Below are positions 45,978 to 55,644 of a stretch of 64,000 nucleotides of DNA, one piece after another (within the stretch, counting starts at the first letter, position 1; every line of letters starts with the position of its first letter). Both the position numbers and the translations under genes were made by a program. The DNA is from Leptospira idonii. Lineage in GTDB: Bacteria > Spirochaetota > Leptospiria > Leptospirales > Leptospiraceae. The notes under the pieces were generated by a model. It made no database searches. It saw only the letters and a program-made list of their open reading frames with translations, and was not told the DNA's origin. The stretch covers positions 124,001 through 188,000 of the forward strand of contig NZ_RQHW01000028.1 of the NCBI RefSeq assembly GCF_004770995.1. Direction: 5' to 3'.

Positions 45978-46397
45978 CCCTAAATAATCGCTGAAAATCG
46001 CATAATAATCATCTCTTAACACTGGTTTTACGTAATATCCCGTGACTTCCGAATATTCCTTTGCTTTTTCTTTGTCTTCCAGACTATTAGAAGAAGAAAC
46101 GATGTAGATCGTAAGTTCTTTTTTCTTCATAAACTGTTTTTCAGCGAATACATCCAAAAAATCCCATCCATCCACATAGGGCATGTTCAAATCCAAAAAG
46201 ATGATGTCCGGCCATTCCTGTTCCGCTTCCTGGTTGGTTTCGAAAAAGTGGAGAGCTTCTTCTCCGTCATAGAACTGGATGACTCGATCGACCAATTCCG
46301 TCGATACTATGATCTGCTTCGCTAACAATTGATAGATGATATCATCATCAATGATACTGATTTTGTTTATTTTTTTTCTTTCTTCTACTACCATCAT
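45969..46397 (-). CDS. Single-domain response regulator
   Basis: A 142-residue receiver-only protein. Acidic pocket in ISIIDDD, phospho-Asp in DIIFLDLNMPYVDGWDFL, Ser/Thr switch in YIVSSSN and Lys in YYVKPV are present. There is no output domain, so it probably passes or buffers phosphate. It overlaps the sensor-kinase gene by four bases and is its likely partner. Confidence 0.9.
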   Translation of the reverse strand: MMVVEERKKINKISIIDDDIIYQLLAKQIIVSTELVDRVIQFYDGEEALHFFETNQEAEQEWPDIIFLDLNMPYVDGWDFLDVFAEKQFMKKKELTIYIVSSSNSLEDKEKAKEYSEVTGYYVKPVLRDDYYAIFSDYLGLN

Positions 46398-47893
46398 ACA
46401 AACGCCACTGTGAAAATTGAACCTTCATGCGGTTTCGATTCCACTTGGATCGATCCGCCGAAAGTTTCTATTTGATTTTTGGTCATAAAGAGTCCGACAC
46501 CGTTGCTGTCGAACCCCCGATGAAACACCTTTTTGTATTTAAAGATTTGGTCGCCGTAAAGCTTTAAATTGATTCCGATTCCATTATCTTTCACTGAAAG
46601 ATAGGTTTTGTCATTTTTTTTCAAAGTGGTGACTGTAATTTCAGGGGGAATCCCAGGTTTTGTGTATTTGAGAGAGTTGTCCAAAAGATTAAACAGAATA
46701 CTCTCAAGATACACTCTCGGATAAAGAAGATTTTTGATTTGAAAATCGATTTGGATTTTGGCGTGGCTTGTTTTTATTTTTCCTGACAAGGTTTTTAAAA
46801 CCGATTGCATCACTTGATCGATTTGAAGTTCTTCGAACTCCACTCCCCGGTTGGCTCTCACCTCGATTACCTTTTGCAGGTTCTCCAGATTTTCCAAGAC
46901 GGCTTTGCTTGATTCTTCCAATAATCCGATGACTTCTTCGGGATCGGGGCTGAGATTTTTGTCCTTCAAAAATGCGACTAAGGAAACTACGTTTCCGATG
47001 GAAGCTCTTAGATTGTGCGCTACGATTCTATTGAATTCCTGAAGTTGATCAATTTTTTTCTCCAGGTCGGAAGATGTTGCTTCCAGTAGTAAATTTTTTC
47101 TTTCCAAGTCTTGGATGAGAAATTTCGTCTGAGTGATGTCGATAAGCTGACTCACGAAAAATTTTGCTTCTCCCGAACTGGAACGAACGAGTGCTACGGA
47201 TAATAAAGCGTGAACTGTTTTGCCGTCTTTGTGGATGTATCTTTTTTCGAGACGGTATGAGTTGATTTCTCCCGCCAATGTCTGGTTCAAAAGTTCCAGA
47301 TCTCCGTTTAGATCTTCCGGATGGGTGATATCCTGGAAAGTGAGGGATTTTAATTCCTCATCCGTATAACCTAACATTTTTGGTATGGCAGCATTCACTT
47401 CCAGCCAATTTCCTGTCGTGGATACGAGTGCGATCCCTATAGCTGAATTATAAAAAGTTTTTCTGAATTTTTCTTCGCTTTCGTGGATTTGATCGCTGAC
47501 TGCCAAATTCAAATCGTCTTTCGCGGAAATGATCGTCTGTAAAGGAATGAGGTGAATAAATAACAAACGTTTATTTGTGCTCTCTTCTAAATTCAGACTG
47601 ACATAAAAAGATAGATTTTCGCCTGTTTTCGATTTGGTAAAATAGAAACATTGGTCCGGAGATTTGCTTCGAATGACTCTGCTAAAATGTTCTTCGTTGG
47701 AACCGGAACGATTGGGAGAAAAAGACTCTCCAAAAATGTGATCTAAAGGCTGCCCCGGAACAGGTGCTAAATGAGAATGAAACTTCCCTTCTCGATTTTC
47801 GAAGGAACCGACGTATTTCCCTTCCTTATCGATTTCCAAAACAGTATCAAACTGGCTGAGAACTGATTTCGATATTTCGGGAGATTTCGGCAT
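46394..47893 (-). CDS. PAS-containing sensor histidine kinase
   Basis: A 499-residue soluble kinase. An N-terminal PAS-like region (about 15-120) is followed by a canonical PAS/PAC domain (about 140-260, ending RYIHKDGKTVHALLSVAL...ITQ), a coiled coil, and a HisKA-like segment with IVAHNLRASIGNVVSL (phospho-His in HNLR). The HATPase N-box is NLLDNSLKYT, and the G-box GVGLFMTKNQIETFGG follows. The HNLR form of the H-box is common in Bacteroidetes-type kinases. Overlap with the receiver gene marks a two-component pair. No membrane span is present, so the signal is probably cytoplasmic. Confidence 0.9.
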   Translation of the reverse strand: MPKSPEISKSVLSQFDTVLEIDKEGKYVGSFENREGKFHSHLAPVPGQPLDHIFGESFSPNRSGSNEEHFSRVIRSKSPDQCFYFTKSKTGENLSFYVSLNLEESTNKRLLFIHLIPLQTIISAKDDLNLAVSDQIHESEEKFRKTFYNSAIGIALVSTTGNWLEVNAAIPKMLGYTDEELKSLTFQDITHPEDLNGDLELLNQTLAGEINSYRLEKRYIHKDGKTVHALLSVALVRSSSGEAKFFVSQLIDITQTKFLIQDLERKNLLLEATSSDLEKKIDQLQEFNRIVAHNLRASIGNVVSLVAFLKDKNLSPDPEEVIGLLEESSKAVLENLENLQKVIEVRANRGVEFEELQIDQVMQSVLKTLSGKIKTSHAKIQIDFQIKNLLYPRVYLESILFNLLDNSLKYTKPGIPPEITVTTLKKNDKTYLSVKDNGIGINLKLYGDQIFKYKKVFHRGFDSNGVGLFMTKNQIETFGGSIQVESKPHEGSIFTVAFV

Positions 47894-47946
47894 TTTCTCT
47901 TTCCTTACTTATGAGACGCCAAAAAACACCTGTTCTCGTCTCATTC

Positions 47947-49278
47947 TCAAAAAAAGGACGGATAACCGAAGTAATTTTGCTGCTTTTGCAGATACATTTG
48001 GTATAAGGTGATGCCGGGAAGTTCTTCCCAAACTTCATACACTTTTTTGCCGATAAAGTCCAAAGCAGGGTAAGCTTTCAGCCTGTCAGAAAGGGATTTT
48101 TGTATGAGGATGGAATCTTCACCTAACGGAACAAGACCTGCCAATCTGCCCCCTCTTTTGCCGAGCAGAGTTTTTTGAATCAGCAGCACATCTTGAGGCC
48201 AAATGCCAGTTACATAAAGAAAACTCTTAGGAGACTCTTCTTTTGTTTTGTGATAAAACGATTTAGTATGAGTGGAAAAGTACAAAGCGTACGCAAATTC
48301 TTTAGGAAGATAGATCGGATCCGATTTTAAAAGAGCAGCTTGTCCGTAGGCTTTTGTGATTCCGGAAGAACGAACTTCCCAAGGTTCTTTTTCCGTTTTG
48401 GTGAGATCTCTATAGATGAAAAAGATAGACACCGCAATGAGAATCACCGCAACGATGGAAGCTGTGTAAGTATTGAGTTCTTTTTCGGTTTTAAGAAGGA
48501 TATGCCCTACTCCCAAAATCAAAACAGGAAGAAACACTAATTTCGATTCCATCAGCCATTCTCCGAAAAGATAACGGAGAGAAGACGGACCGAAAAAATC
48601 GAAATAGGAAATCAAAAACAAACTGAGAAAGAAAAATACCAAATAAGAAGTTAGAAAGATAAAAGGAACGTTTCTCTTCTTATAAAATACGGAAGTTCTC
48701 TGTGCCTGTTTTCTGGCTCCTCTGATCCCGCTGAAAACAACGAAAAAAGAGAATCCCAAATAGAACATAGTGAAGCTGGAGAAAAAAGCCAGAAGTGTTA
48801 AAGCGGGGAAAACCAAAAGATCGGTCAGCTTTTCCAATCGGAAGGTCAAAAACACGAGTAGGATAAATACAAGCGCTACCGTTTCGGGGAAATAGGCAGT
48901 AGGAAATCCGTAGGAAAAAGGTAAAAATGCGGAAAGAAAAGTAAGTAAATAGTGATTTCTTCCCCAAGCCTCCCTTCTAAGCAAAAGAAGAAACAAATGA
49001 AGAAACAGACTGTAGAAAAATCCAGCTAACGAAAGAAATGCGGGGATATAATTGAGTCCTGAAATTTTTTTCCAAAACACCAAAATGAGGAAAGGGAAAG
49101 GTTCTCTGGCGGAATAAAAGCCTCCCTCTTCCGTTAGGGACCTTAGATTGGCCAAAAACTCCCATTCCGTTTCTTCCAGTGGAAACGGGCGGAAAAAAGA
49201 GAAAATCGTGAATCCAATGGTTAGGATCAAAATGCTGAAAAGGAAGGGAAGGAGCTGAAATGGTTTAGGATCTCGCAT
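47947..49278 (-). CDS. Multi-pass membrane protein, possibly GT-C type
   Basis: A 443-residue integral membrane protein with about nine helices in the first 330 residues and a soluble C-terminus of about 110. An acidic EETEWEF motif lies in the first external loop after TM1, in the position of the catalytic acidic pair of GT-C glycosyltransferases, as in the protein at 6872-8731. No firm family recognised. It is divergent from the ethylmalonyl-CoA mutase gene, 100 bases away. Confidence 0.55.
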   Translation of the reverse strand: MRDPKPFQLLPFLFSILILTIGFTIFSFFRPFPLEETEWEFLANLRSLTEEGGFYSAREPFPFLILVFWKKISGLNYIPAFLSLAGFFYSLFLHLFLLLLRREAWGRNHYLLTFLSAFLPFSYGFPTAYFPETVALVFILLVFLTFRLEKLTDLLVFPALTLLAFFSSFTMFYLGFSFFVVFSGIRGARKQAQRTSVFYKKRNVPFIFLTSYLVFFFLSLFLISYFDFFGPSSLRYLFGEWLMESKLVFLPVLILGVGHILLKTEKELNTYTASIVAVILIAVSIFFIYRDLTKTEKEPWEVRSSGITKAYGQAALLKSDPIYLPKEFAYALYFSTHTKSFYHKTKEESPKSFLYVTGIWPQDVLLIQKTLLGKRGGRLAGLVPLGEDSILIQKSLSDRLKAYPALDFIGKKVYEVWEELPGITLYQMYLQKQQNYFGYPSFF

Positions 49279-49377
49279 TTTGAAAAGACTGAAAATAGCC
49301 TTCTCCTTTGATAAATTTTAGGTGAAAATATTCCAGAATATTTTGAATTATACATAGAATTTCATAAAAAGAGGCGA

Positions 49378-51408
49378 ATGATGTCCACGGAGAAAAAAGA
49401 ATATCTCCTTCATGATGAGAAAGGTCAGGTTAATCCTGACAAACCATGGATCTTTAGGACCTATGCGGGGCACACCAACGCAAAAGCCTCCAACGAACTT
49501 TACAGAAAGAACCTTTCTAAAGGCCAAACTGGTCTTTCGATCGCTTTTGACTTACCCACTCAATGCGGGTACAGTTCTGACCACCCCGTATCCCGTCCGG
49601 AAATCGGAAAAGTGGGGGTTCCCATCAATTCACTGGAAGACTTCCGTATCCTTTTCGACCAAATCCCTATAGAGGAAATGAACACTTCGATGACCATCAA
49701 CGGTACTTCGATGTGGCTTTTGTCTCTTTATGTAGCATTAGCGGAAGAAAGAGGGGTTCCCCTGGACAAATTGAACGGAACCACTCAAAACGATTTGATC
49801 AAAGAATACCTAGCGAGAGGAACCTACATCTATCCTCCGAATGATTCGATGAAAATCATCGTGGATATGTATGAATACTGTCTTCATAACATCCCTAAAT
49901 GGAACCCTTCCAATATCTGCTCCTACCACTTACAAGAAGCGGGAGCTACTCCTGTGCAAGAACTCTCTTTCGCACTTGCGACTGCGATCGCAGTACTCGA
50001 TTCGATCAAAGCTCGTAATTGTTTCACGGAAGAGGAATTCGAACAATGCGTGGGTCGTATTTCCTTCTTCGTAAACGCAGGGATTCGATTCGTAGAAGAG
50101 ATGTGCAAGATGCGCGCCTTTTCCGAAATGTGGGAAGAAATCACTGTCGAACGTTATAACGTTAAAAACAAAAAGTACAGAGTGTTCCGTTACGGAGTGC
50201 AGGTAAACTCACTCGGTCTTACGGAAGAACAACCGGAAAACAATGCTTGGAGGATTTTGATCGAAGCGATCGGAGTCACCATCTCCAGAAAAGCAAGATG
50301 CCGTGCGCTCCAACTTCCCGCTTGGAACGAAGCTCTTTCCCTCCCCCGCCCTTGGGATCAACAATGGTCTCTCCGTTTGCAGCAAATTTTAGCCTATGAA
50401 ACGGATCTTCTCGAATATCCGGACCTTTTCGACGGCTCCAAAGTTGTGGAAGGAAAGGTAAATGCTCTGAAAGAAGAAGCAAGACTCGAAATCCAAAAGA
50501 TATTGGATATGGGAGGAGCTCTTGTAGCCATCGAAAACGGTTATATGAAGTCTCAGCTTGTGAAGTCTCAAACGGAAAGACTTTCCAAAATCAATTCCAA
50601 CGAACTAGTCATTGTCGGAAAAAACAAATGGACCGACGGAATCAAATCACCTCTGATGACGGATGCGGACGGAGGGGTCTTTAAAGTAGATCCTAAATCC
50701 GCAGAACAAACACTAGGTGTTCTTTCCGAAGCAAAATCGAGAAGAGATCAAAAACTTGCCGAAAAAACTTTGGAAGAACTCAAACAAGCCGCTAAAGACG
50801 GCAAAAACTTAATGCCTTTTTCCGTTGCCTGTGCGAAAGCACTTGTCACTACGGGAGAATGGGCGGACGCTCTCAGAGAAGTGTATGGAGAATACAATCC
50901 TCCTACAGGTGTGGAAGGCCAAAAACTCTTCTTGTCCGACGATAAAGTTGTTACTGTAAGAGCTAAAATCGAAGCCTTTACCAAACTAAAAGGCCATAGA
51001 CCTAAGATGGTTGTCGGTAAACCGGGATTAGACGGACACTCCAACGGAGCGGAAATGATCGCAGTTTCCGCAAAACACAGCGGATTCGACGTGATCTATT
51101 CAGGCATCAGACTTTCTCCCGAGGACATCGTTCAATCCGCAGTGGAAGAAAATGCGGATGTCATCGGACTTTCCATTCTTTCCGGCTCCCATAAGGAAAT
51201 CGTAAAACAATTGTTTGATGAGCTTGACCATTACAAGGCGAAACATAAAATCCCTGTAGTGATCGGAGGAATCATCCCGGAGTCCGATTTCGATGAATTG
51301 AAAGCCATGGGAATTAAGGAAATCTTCACTCCTAAGGATTACGATTTGATGTCCATCATGAATAAAGTAGTGGATATCATCAGCGAAACTCAAGTTGTTC
51401 CTGCGTAA
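49378..51408 (+). CDS. ecm: Ethylmalonyl-CoA mutase (MeaA-type)
   Basis: A 676-residue B12-dependent mutase. Sequence features match ethylmalonyl-CoA mutases (MeaA/Ecm) rather than methylmalonyl enzymes: KPWIFRTYAGHTNAKASNEL, CSYHLQEAGATPVQELSFAL, RYGVQVNSLGLTEEQPENN and PRPWDQQWSLRLQQILAYETDLLE. The B12 motif is DGHSNG, with Asp552 and His554, on the same chain. It converts (2R)-ethylmalonyl-CoA to methylsuccinyl-CoA in the ethylmalonyl-CoA pathway of acetyl-CoA assimilation. AGAGG precedes tandem ATGs at 49378 and 49381. It is followed by a REC-PP2C gene and a second MeaB. The other pathway enzymes are not in this window, so activity is inferred by family. Confidence 0.88.
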   Translation: MMSTEKKEYLLHDEKGQVNPDKPWIFRTYAGHTNAKASNELYRKNLSKGQTGLSIAFDLPTQCGYSSDHPVSRPEIGKVGVPINSLEDFRILFDQIPIEEMNTSMTINGTSMWLLSLYVALAEERGVPLDKLNGTTQNDLIKEYLARGTYIYPPNDSMKIIVDMYEYCLHNIPKWNPSNICSYHLQEAGATPVQELSFALATAIAVLDSIKARNCFTEEEFEQCVGRISFFVNAGIRFVEEMCKMRAFSEMWEEITVERYNVKNKKYRVFRYGVQVNSLGLTEEQPENNAWRILIEAIGVTISRKARCRALQLPAWNEALSLPRPWDQQWSLRLQQILAYETDLLEYPDLFDGSKVVEGKVNALKEEARLEIQKILDMGGALVAIENGYMKSQLVKSQTERLSKINSNELVIVGKNKWTDGIKSPLMTDADGGVFKVDPKSAEQTLGVLSEAKSRRDQKLAEKTLEELKQAAKDGKNLMPFSVACAKALVTTGEWADALREVYGEYNPPTGVEGQKLFLSDDKVVTVRAKIEAFTKLKGHRPKMVVGKPGLDGHSNGAEMIAVSAKHSGFDVIYSGIRLSPEDIVQSAVEENADVIGLSILSGSHKEIVKQLFDELDHYKAKHKIPVVIGGIIPESDFDELKAMGIKEIFTPKDYDLMSIMNKVVDIISETQVVPA

Positions 51409-51418
51409 GTAGGTTTTT

Positions 51419-52570
51419 GTGAACCACAGCGAATCCAAAATACTTGTGGTTGAGGATAATGCCCTCAACCGCAGAATGATTGTGCATATCCTGCGCAAAA
51501 ACGGATATACTGTGGAAGACTGTGAAGACGGGCGTTCCGCTCTCAAAAAGATTGAAGAGTGGAAACCCCATCTTGTGCTTCTGGACATTGTCATGCCTGA
51601 GATGGACGGGTTGGAAGTTCTTCAGAAGATCCGCACCCAACAAACGCAAGTTGAACTACCGATTATTTTGGTCACCGCGATGCAGGGATCGGAAGATGTA
51701 GTCAGAGGATTCAAATTGGGAGCAAACGACTACATTCCCAAGAACTTTAATGCGGAAGAACTCTTCGCCAGAGTCAATACGGCTCTCCAAATCAGAAGCT
51801 ATCATAATTTACTGAAACAAAGAAACAATACGATAGAAAGAGAACTTGATACAGCAAGACTGATCCAGAAAAAACTTCTTCCGGGCAATTCTCCTATTAT
51901 CGCAGGTTATTCGGTGTACAGTTTGTACGTTCCGATGGATAAAATAGGCGGAGACTACTACGACTATAACCACATGAAAGACTACTGCGATTTTTTCATG
52001 GCGGATGTCTCCGGTCACGGAGTTCCTGGAGCATTTTTAGCTTCCGTTCTCAAGATGGCGACTCAATACACTCATCAATTCAATTACAGCCCTCCCGAAA
52101 TTCTAAGAGTGATGGACCAAGCAGTCGCAGAAAGAGGCGCCTTAGGAATGTTTGCTACTGCGGCGATACTTCGATTGTTTCCCGAAACAGGGACCATTCA
52201 ATTTTCGAATGCAGGACACCCTCCGATCCTGGTTCATAGAAGACCGACAAACGAATTTATAGAACTTACGACTCCGGGAGTCCCTTTAGGAATTAACTAC
52301 GATTTAAAAAAGGGAACATACGTACAAGGGGAATTTACTCTTCAAAAAGGAGACAGAATGGTTCTTTTTACGGACGGAATTCTGGAAACCTTCAACGGAA
52401 AGAATGAATCCTTCGAAGACGTAGGTTGGAAACAATTTTTAACTTATCATAAAGACAAACCCAATGTTTCTCTTTCCCTTCGACTCATCGAAGAACTGAA
52501 ACAATTCTCCGGCAAAGAAATATTTGAAGACGATATCACTTGGGTGGTGATAGATTACGACGGCACCTAA
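51419..52570 (+). CDS. Receiver-PP2C (RsbU/SpoIIE-type) phosphatase
   Basis: A 383-residue protein with an N-terminal receiver (about 5-120: VVEDN, phospho-Asp in LLDIVMPEMDG, Thr in VTAM, Lys in YIPKNF). A coiled coil and a C-terminal SpoIIE/RsbU PP2C domain (about 170-380) follow, with metal-site motifs GGDYYDY, DVSGHGVPGAF, FTDGI and DDITWVV. Such enzymes dephosphorylate STAS anti-anti-sigma proteins in partner-switching pathways; a STAS protein is encoded at 60892, though no direct link is shown. The start is GTG. It sits between the mutase and its GTPase with 3-10 base gaps, an unusual place for a signalling enzyme. Confidence 0.9.
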   Translation: MNHSESKILVVEDNALNRRMIVHILRKNGYTVEDCEDGRSALKKIEEWKPHLVLLDIVMPEMDGLEVLQKIRTQQTQVELPIILVTAMQGSEDVVRGFKLGANDYIPKNFNAEELFARVNTALQIRSYHNLLKQRNNTIERELDTARLIQKKLLPGNSPIIAGYSVYSLYVPMDKIGGDYYDYNHMKDYCDFFMADVSGHGVPGAFLASVLKMATQYTHQFNYSPPEILRVMDQAVAERGALGMFATAAILRLFPETGTIQFSNAGHPPILVHRRPTNEFIELTTPGVPLGINYDLKKGTYVQGEFTLQKGDRMVLFTDGILETFNGKNESFEDVGWKQFLTYHKDKPNVSLSLRLIEELKQFSGKEIFEDDITWVVIDYDGT

Positions 52571-52573
52571 TCA

Positions 52574-53557
52574 ATGACAGATGAATTAAACGAACTCATA
52601 GATTCCGCACTCAGCGGCGAAAAATATCCGATCGCTCAGATTATCTCCAAAATCGAAACACAAAATAACTTCCAATTCAGAACCGCTCTCTTCCAAGAAT
52701 TGGAAAAAAGAAAAAAAGGAAATCGGGAAGCACTTACGATCGGAATCACTGGAACTCCCGGTGCGGGAAAATCATCTCTACTGGGAGAAATCTGTAAAGA
52801 ATTCACCCAGATGGCCCCGGATAAAAAAATGGCGATCGTCGCCATCGACCCCTCCTCCAATGTGAGCGGAGGCTCCATACTGGGAGACAGAACCAGAGTC
52901 ACTCTACCGAGAAGAGATAACCGTATTTATTTCCGCTCCCAGCCTTCACAACTAGAGTTAGGCGGACTAAACCCTTATACTTATCACGTAATCCGCTTTT
53001 TAAGATATGTATTCGATTATGTTTTCGTAGAAACGGTAGGAATCGGACAAAACGAAATTTCCGTTTCTTTGATTTCCGATTTATCTTTCTTGGTAATGCA
53101 GCCGTTAGGAGGAGATCAAGTCCAGTTCATGAAGAGCGGGATTATGGAAGTTCCGGATGCATTCATCATCAACAAATGCGACGAAGAAACTTTGGCAAAT
53201 TCCAGTTATTATATGTTGGAAACGACTCTCGCTTTTATCAAAGATATACTCCCCGATCAAATTCTTCCCCCTATCTTTAAAACCTCAGTGGTAAAAAAAA
53301 CGGGGATCAAAGAACTTCTAAGTTTCATATTGAATTACGATTCCAGAAAAAACAAACGGATCGAAACGGAAACCCAATTGAAAAAATGGATCAACAACGA
53401 ATATGGGATCTGGGGTTTACGAATTTGGACAAACGCACTTGCAGAGGGCAAATCGAAGATTCGACTTGGAAATAAATTGGAAAAGATGCAGCCCTATTCC
53501 AGTTATGAAGAAGAAGAATCGCAAGCAATTCATTTGATTCAATCCTACTTTAAGTGA
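52574..53557 (+). CDS. meaB: MeaB-family GTPase, paralogue 2
   Basis: A 327-residue G3E GTPase with GITGTPGAGKSS (P-loop, about residues 56-67), AIDPSSNVSGGSILGDRTR, ETVGIGQNE and NKCD. It is shorter than the copy at 3971 and lacks its Pro-rich N-terminus. By context it should protect or repair the B12 cofactor of ethylmalonyl-CoA mutase. The guanine motif is NKCD rather than NKAD. It converges with a thioesterase, with an 8-base overlap of the 3' ends. Confidence 0.92.
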   Translation: MTDELNELIDSALSGEKYPIAQIISKIETQNNFQFRTALFQELEKRKKGNREALTIGITGTPGAGKSSLLGEICKEFTQMAPDKKMAIVAIDPSSNVSGGSILGDRTRVTLPRRDNRIYFRSQPSQLELGGLNPYTYHVIRFLRYVFDYVFVETVGIGQNEISVSLISDLSFLVMQPLGGDQVQFMKSGIMEVPDAFIINKCDEETLANSSYYMLETTLAFIKDILPDQILPPIFKTSVVKKTGIKELLSFILNYDSRKNKRIETETQLKKWINNEYGIWGLRIWTNALAEGKSKIRLGNKLEKMQPYSSYEEEESQAIHLIQSYFK

Positions 53558-53972
53558 AATGTTTCAAAAAACTTTGCGGAATTTCGCAAGGTTTGCGTTC
53601 CGTATAATCGAAAAATACGATCCCTGTTTTGGCTCTAGCGATCTCTTTCCCCGTCTTTTCATTCGATAGACGATAGTAAAAATCACATCCTTTTTTGGTG
53701 AACTCCGAAGCGGCTATTTGAATCTGCAATGAATCTCTGAAGAATGCTTCGTTTGCATAAGTGATGACCACATCCGCAACTACAATCCCCTTCCCTTCCA
53801 CATCCAATTCTCCGAATTCCATGTGATTGAAAAATTGAGCTCTGGCTTCGTGTATCAGACTCAAGATGGAATCATGAGCGAGATGGCCTGCAAAATTGAT
53901 ATCGCTGATCCTTACGGACAAACTTGTCGAATAATGCCAAACATCGGGAAGGGTTAATTTGATTCTAGCCAC
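53550..53972 (-). CDS. Acyl-CoA thioesterase, hotdog fold
   Basis: A 140-residue hotdog protein. VRISDINFAGHLAHDSILSL followed by HEARAQFF matches the 4HBT motif, with Asp in SDINFAGH in the catalytic position. It is the last gene of the operon AGPS-like, TetR, DGK, GlpD, and follows glpD by 24 bases. This ties it to lipid or acyl-chain turnover. Chain length preference is unknown. Confidence 0.84.
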   Translation of the reverse strand: MARIKLTLPDVWHYSTSLSVRISDINFAGHLAHDSILSLIHEARAQFFNHMEFGELDVEGKGIVVADVVITYANEAFFRDSLQIQIAASEFTKKGCDFYYRLSNEKTGKEIARAKTGIVFFDYTERKPCEIPQSFLKHFT

Positions 53973-53996
53973 GGAAGATCTTGTAAAAAGAGCCTG

Positions 53997-55637
53997 TTAA
54001 TCCTTAAACCAAAGATATCTTTTATCAACTAACTTTGATTCTTGGCTCGATCTCTTTGCATCCCAACCTAAAAGTTTGGCAAGTTTCGCATCCAACTTCT
54101 TTCTATCGTCCGGATTCATCTTACCCACCGTCCCTACACCGGAACGTCTGAAATAAAAATCGGTAGCATGGATGATATCTTCATTTTCGACCAAATAAGA
54201 AACTTCTTCCTCATAGAACCTTTCCCCATTGGCAAGTAGATAGGTTTCTCCAGATGGATAGGATAACACCTTCTCCGACAAAGATCCGTATCTGGAAACG
54301 ATCTGTTCTATCTTTCGCCCAGAGGCTTTTGGGAACTTTCTTTCCAAAGATTGAGCCAGTGCCTTTTTAGATTTATAATGGCCGCCGAGCAACGGCTCCG
54401 TTCTGGAAACAGTTGTCACCACATGATTGGGAAGAACTTCGGAGATTTGATTTACTAAGTTCTCTGCAAGAGATCTACTCGTTGTGTATTTACCACCTAA
54501 CGCAGAAAAGAAACCTAAATAACCTTCCTTTTCATAATGCATCACTTCCGCTTTGCGGGAAGCAGAGTAAGTTTCCGAATCGGAGTCTAAATCTTCCACC
54601 AAAGGACGAAGTCCTCCGTAGTAATAGTCAACATCCTCCAAAGTCAGTCGAGTATCTCCGAAGGTTCGATTGACTTCATCCAAAAGAGAGATGATTTCCG
54701 ATTCCTTCACTAGAAAATTTTCAGGGTGATCATCGAAAACATGATCGGTAGTTCCAATGATGGTTTTATCTCTCCAAGGAATTACAAATAAATGAGAACC
54801 ATCTCTTTTCTGAAGGATGATGCATTCTTTGCTACAGATGTTTCTTACTACAGCATGAATCCCTTTGGAACGAACCAGTTTTTTTTCAGGAGCCACTCCC
54901 GCTAAAGATTCTACAAAGTCGGCCCAAGGACCTGCGCTGTTCACCACCACTTTCGCAGACACTAATTTGAGTTTGTCGGATTCGCGATCCAGTAGTCCGA
55001 CAGTATAACCACCACTATTCTGTTTGGTGATCGATTTTACTTCCATATAATTGAAGGCCTGCCCTCCTCTGTCTTTTGCAGAGAATATAAATTCGGATGT
55101 GTGACGCTCCGGATTGATATTGGCATAGTCGTAATATTGGAAGGAACCCATTAATTTCGTTCTATCCAAAGGGCTCGTTTTATAAATCGTTTCCGCTTTG
55201 GAATTCCATAAATAACGAGGAATAAGACAATCTTCAGAGATGTCTTGGTTGCGGTCATAGGACAATGCATTATAAAGTTCCATTCCCGCAAATAAAGTGA
55301 GTCTTTCCGGCCAGGAATGAATCGGTACGATAAAACCCAAAGGACGAACCGCATGAGGAGAAATTTTAGCGAGGATTCTTCTTTCTCTCAAAGATTCTCT
55401 CACAAGTCCGAACTCGAGGTTTTTAAGATACCTCAGACCGCCATGGATGAGTTTGGATGTTGCCTGGCTTGTTCCGGACGCATAGTCCGATTTTTCGACA
55501 AGCAGGCATTTATAGCCGCGTAAAGTTGCGTCCCAAAGAACGTTTGCTCCAGTGATCCCACCGCCGATGATAAGAATATCGTATTCTTGTTTTAAAGAAT
55601 CTGTTCTGGATTTCCCATTTTTTTTCGGGTTTGCCAT
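53997..55637 (-). CDS. glpD: Glycerol-3-phosphate dehydrogenase (quinone-linked)
   Basis: A 546-residue FAD enzyme oxidising glycerol-3-phosphate to dihydroxyacetone phosphate at the inner membrane, passing electrons to quinone. The FAD motif GGGITGANVLWDATLRGY and SKLIHGGLRYL are near the N-terminus, and the C-terminal extension is present. An upstream ATG would add 27 residues; the ATG at 55637 follows TTAGG and fits the family. It lies seven bases after the diacylglycerol-kinase gene. DHAP is also the substrate source for ether-lipid synthesis by the AGPS-like enzyme in the same operon. Confidence 0.93.
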   Translation of the reverse strand: MANPKKNGKSRTDSLKQEYDILIIGGGITGANVLWDATLRGYKCLLVEKSDYASGTSQATSKLIHGGLRYLKNLEFGLVRESLRERRILAKISPHAVRPLGFIVPIHSWPERLTLFAGMELYNALSYDRNQDISEDCLIPRYLWNSKAETIYKTSPLDRTKLMGSFQYYDYANINPERHTSEFIFSAKDRGGQAFNYMEVKSITKQNSGGYTVGLLDRESDKLKLVSAKVVVNSAGPWADFVESLAGVAPEKKLVRSKGIHAVVRNICSKECIILQKRDGSHLFVIPWRDKTIIGTTDHVFDDHPENFLVKESEIISLLDEVNRTFGDTRLTLEDVDYYYGGLRPLVEDLDSDSETYSASRKAEVMHYEKEGYLGFFSALGGKYTTSRSLAENLVNQISEVLPNHVVTTVSRTEPLLGGHYKSKKALAQSLERKFPKASGRKIEQIVSRYGSLSEKVLSYPSGETYLLANGERFYEEEVSYLVENEDIIHATDFYFRRSGVGTVGKMNPDDRKKLDAKLAKLLGWDAKRSSQESKLVDKRYLWFKD

Positions 55638-55644
55638 TGTTAAC

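Noticed and set aside
49378..51408. Isobutyryl-CoA or methylmalonyl-CoA mutase assignment for the second mutase
   Set aside because: The catalytic and B12 domains are on one chain and the conserved segments match ethylmalonyl-CoA mutase, not IcmA or ScpA.
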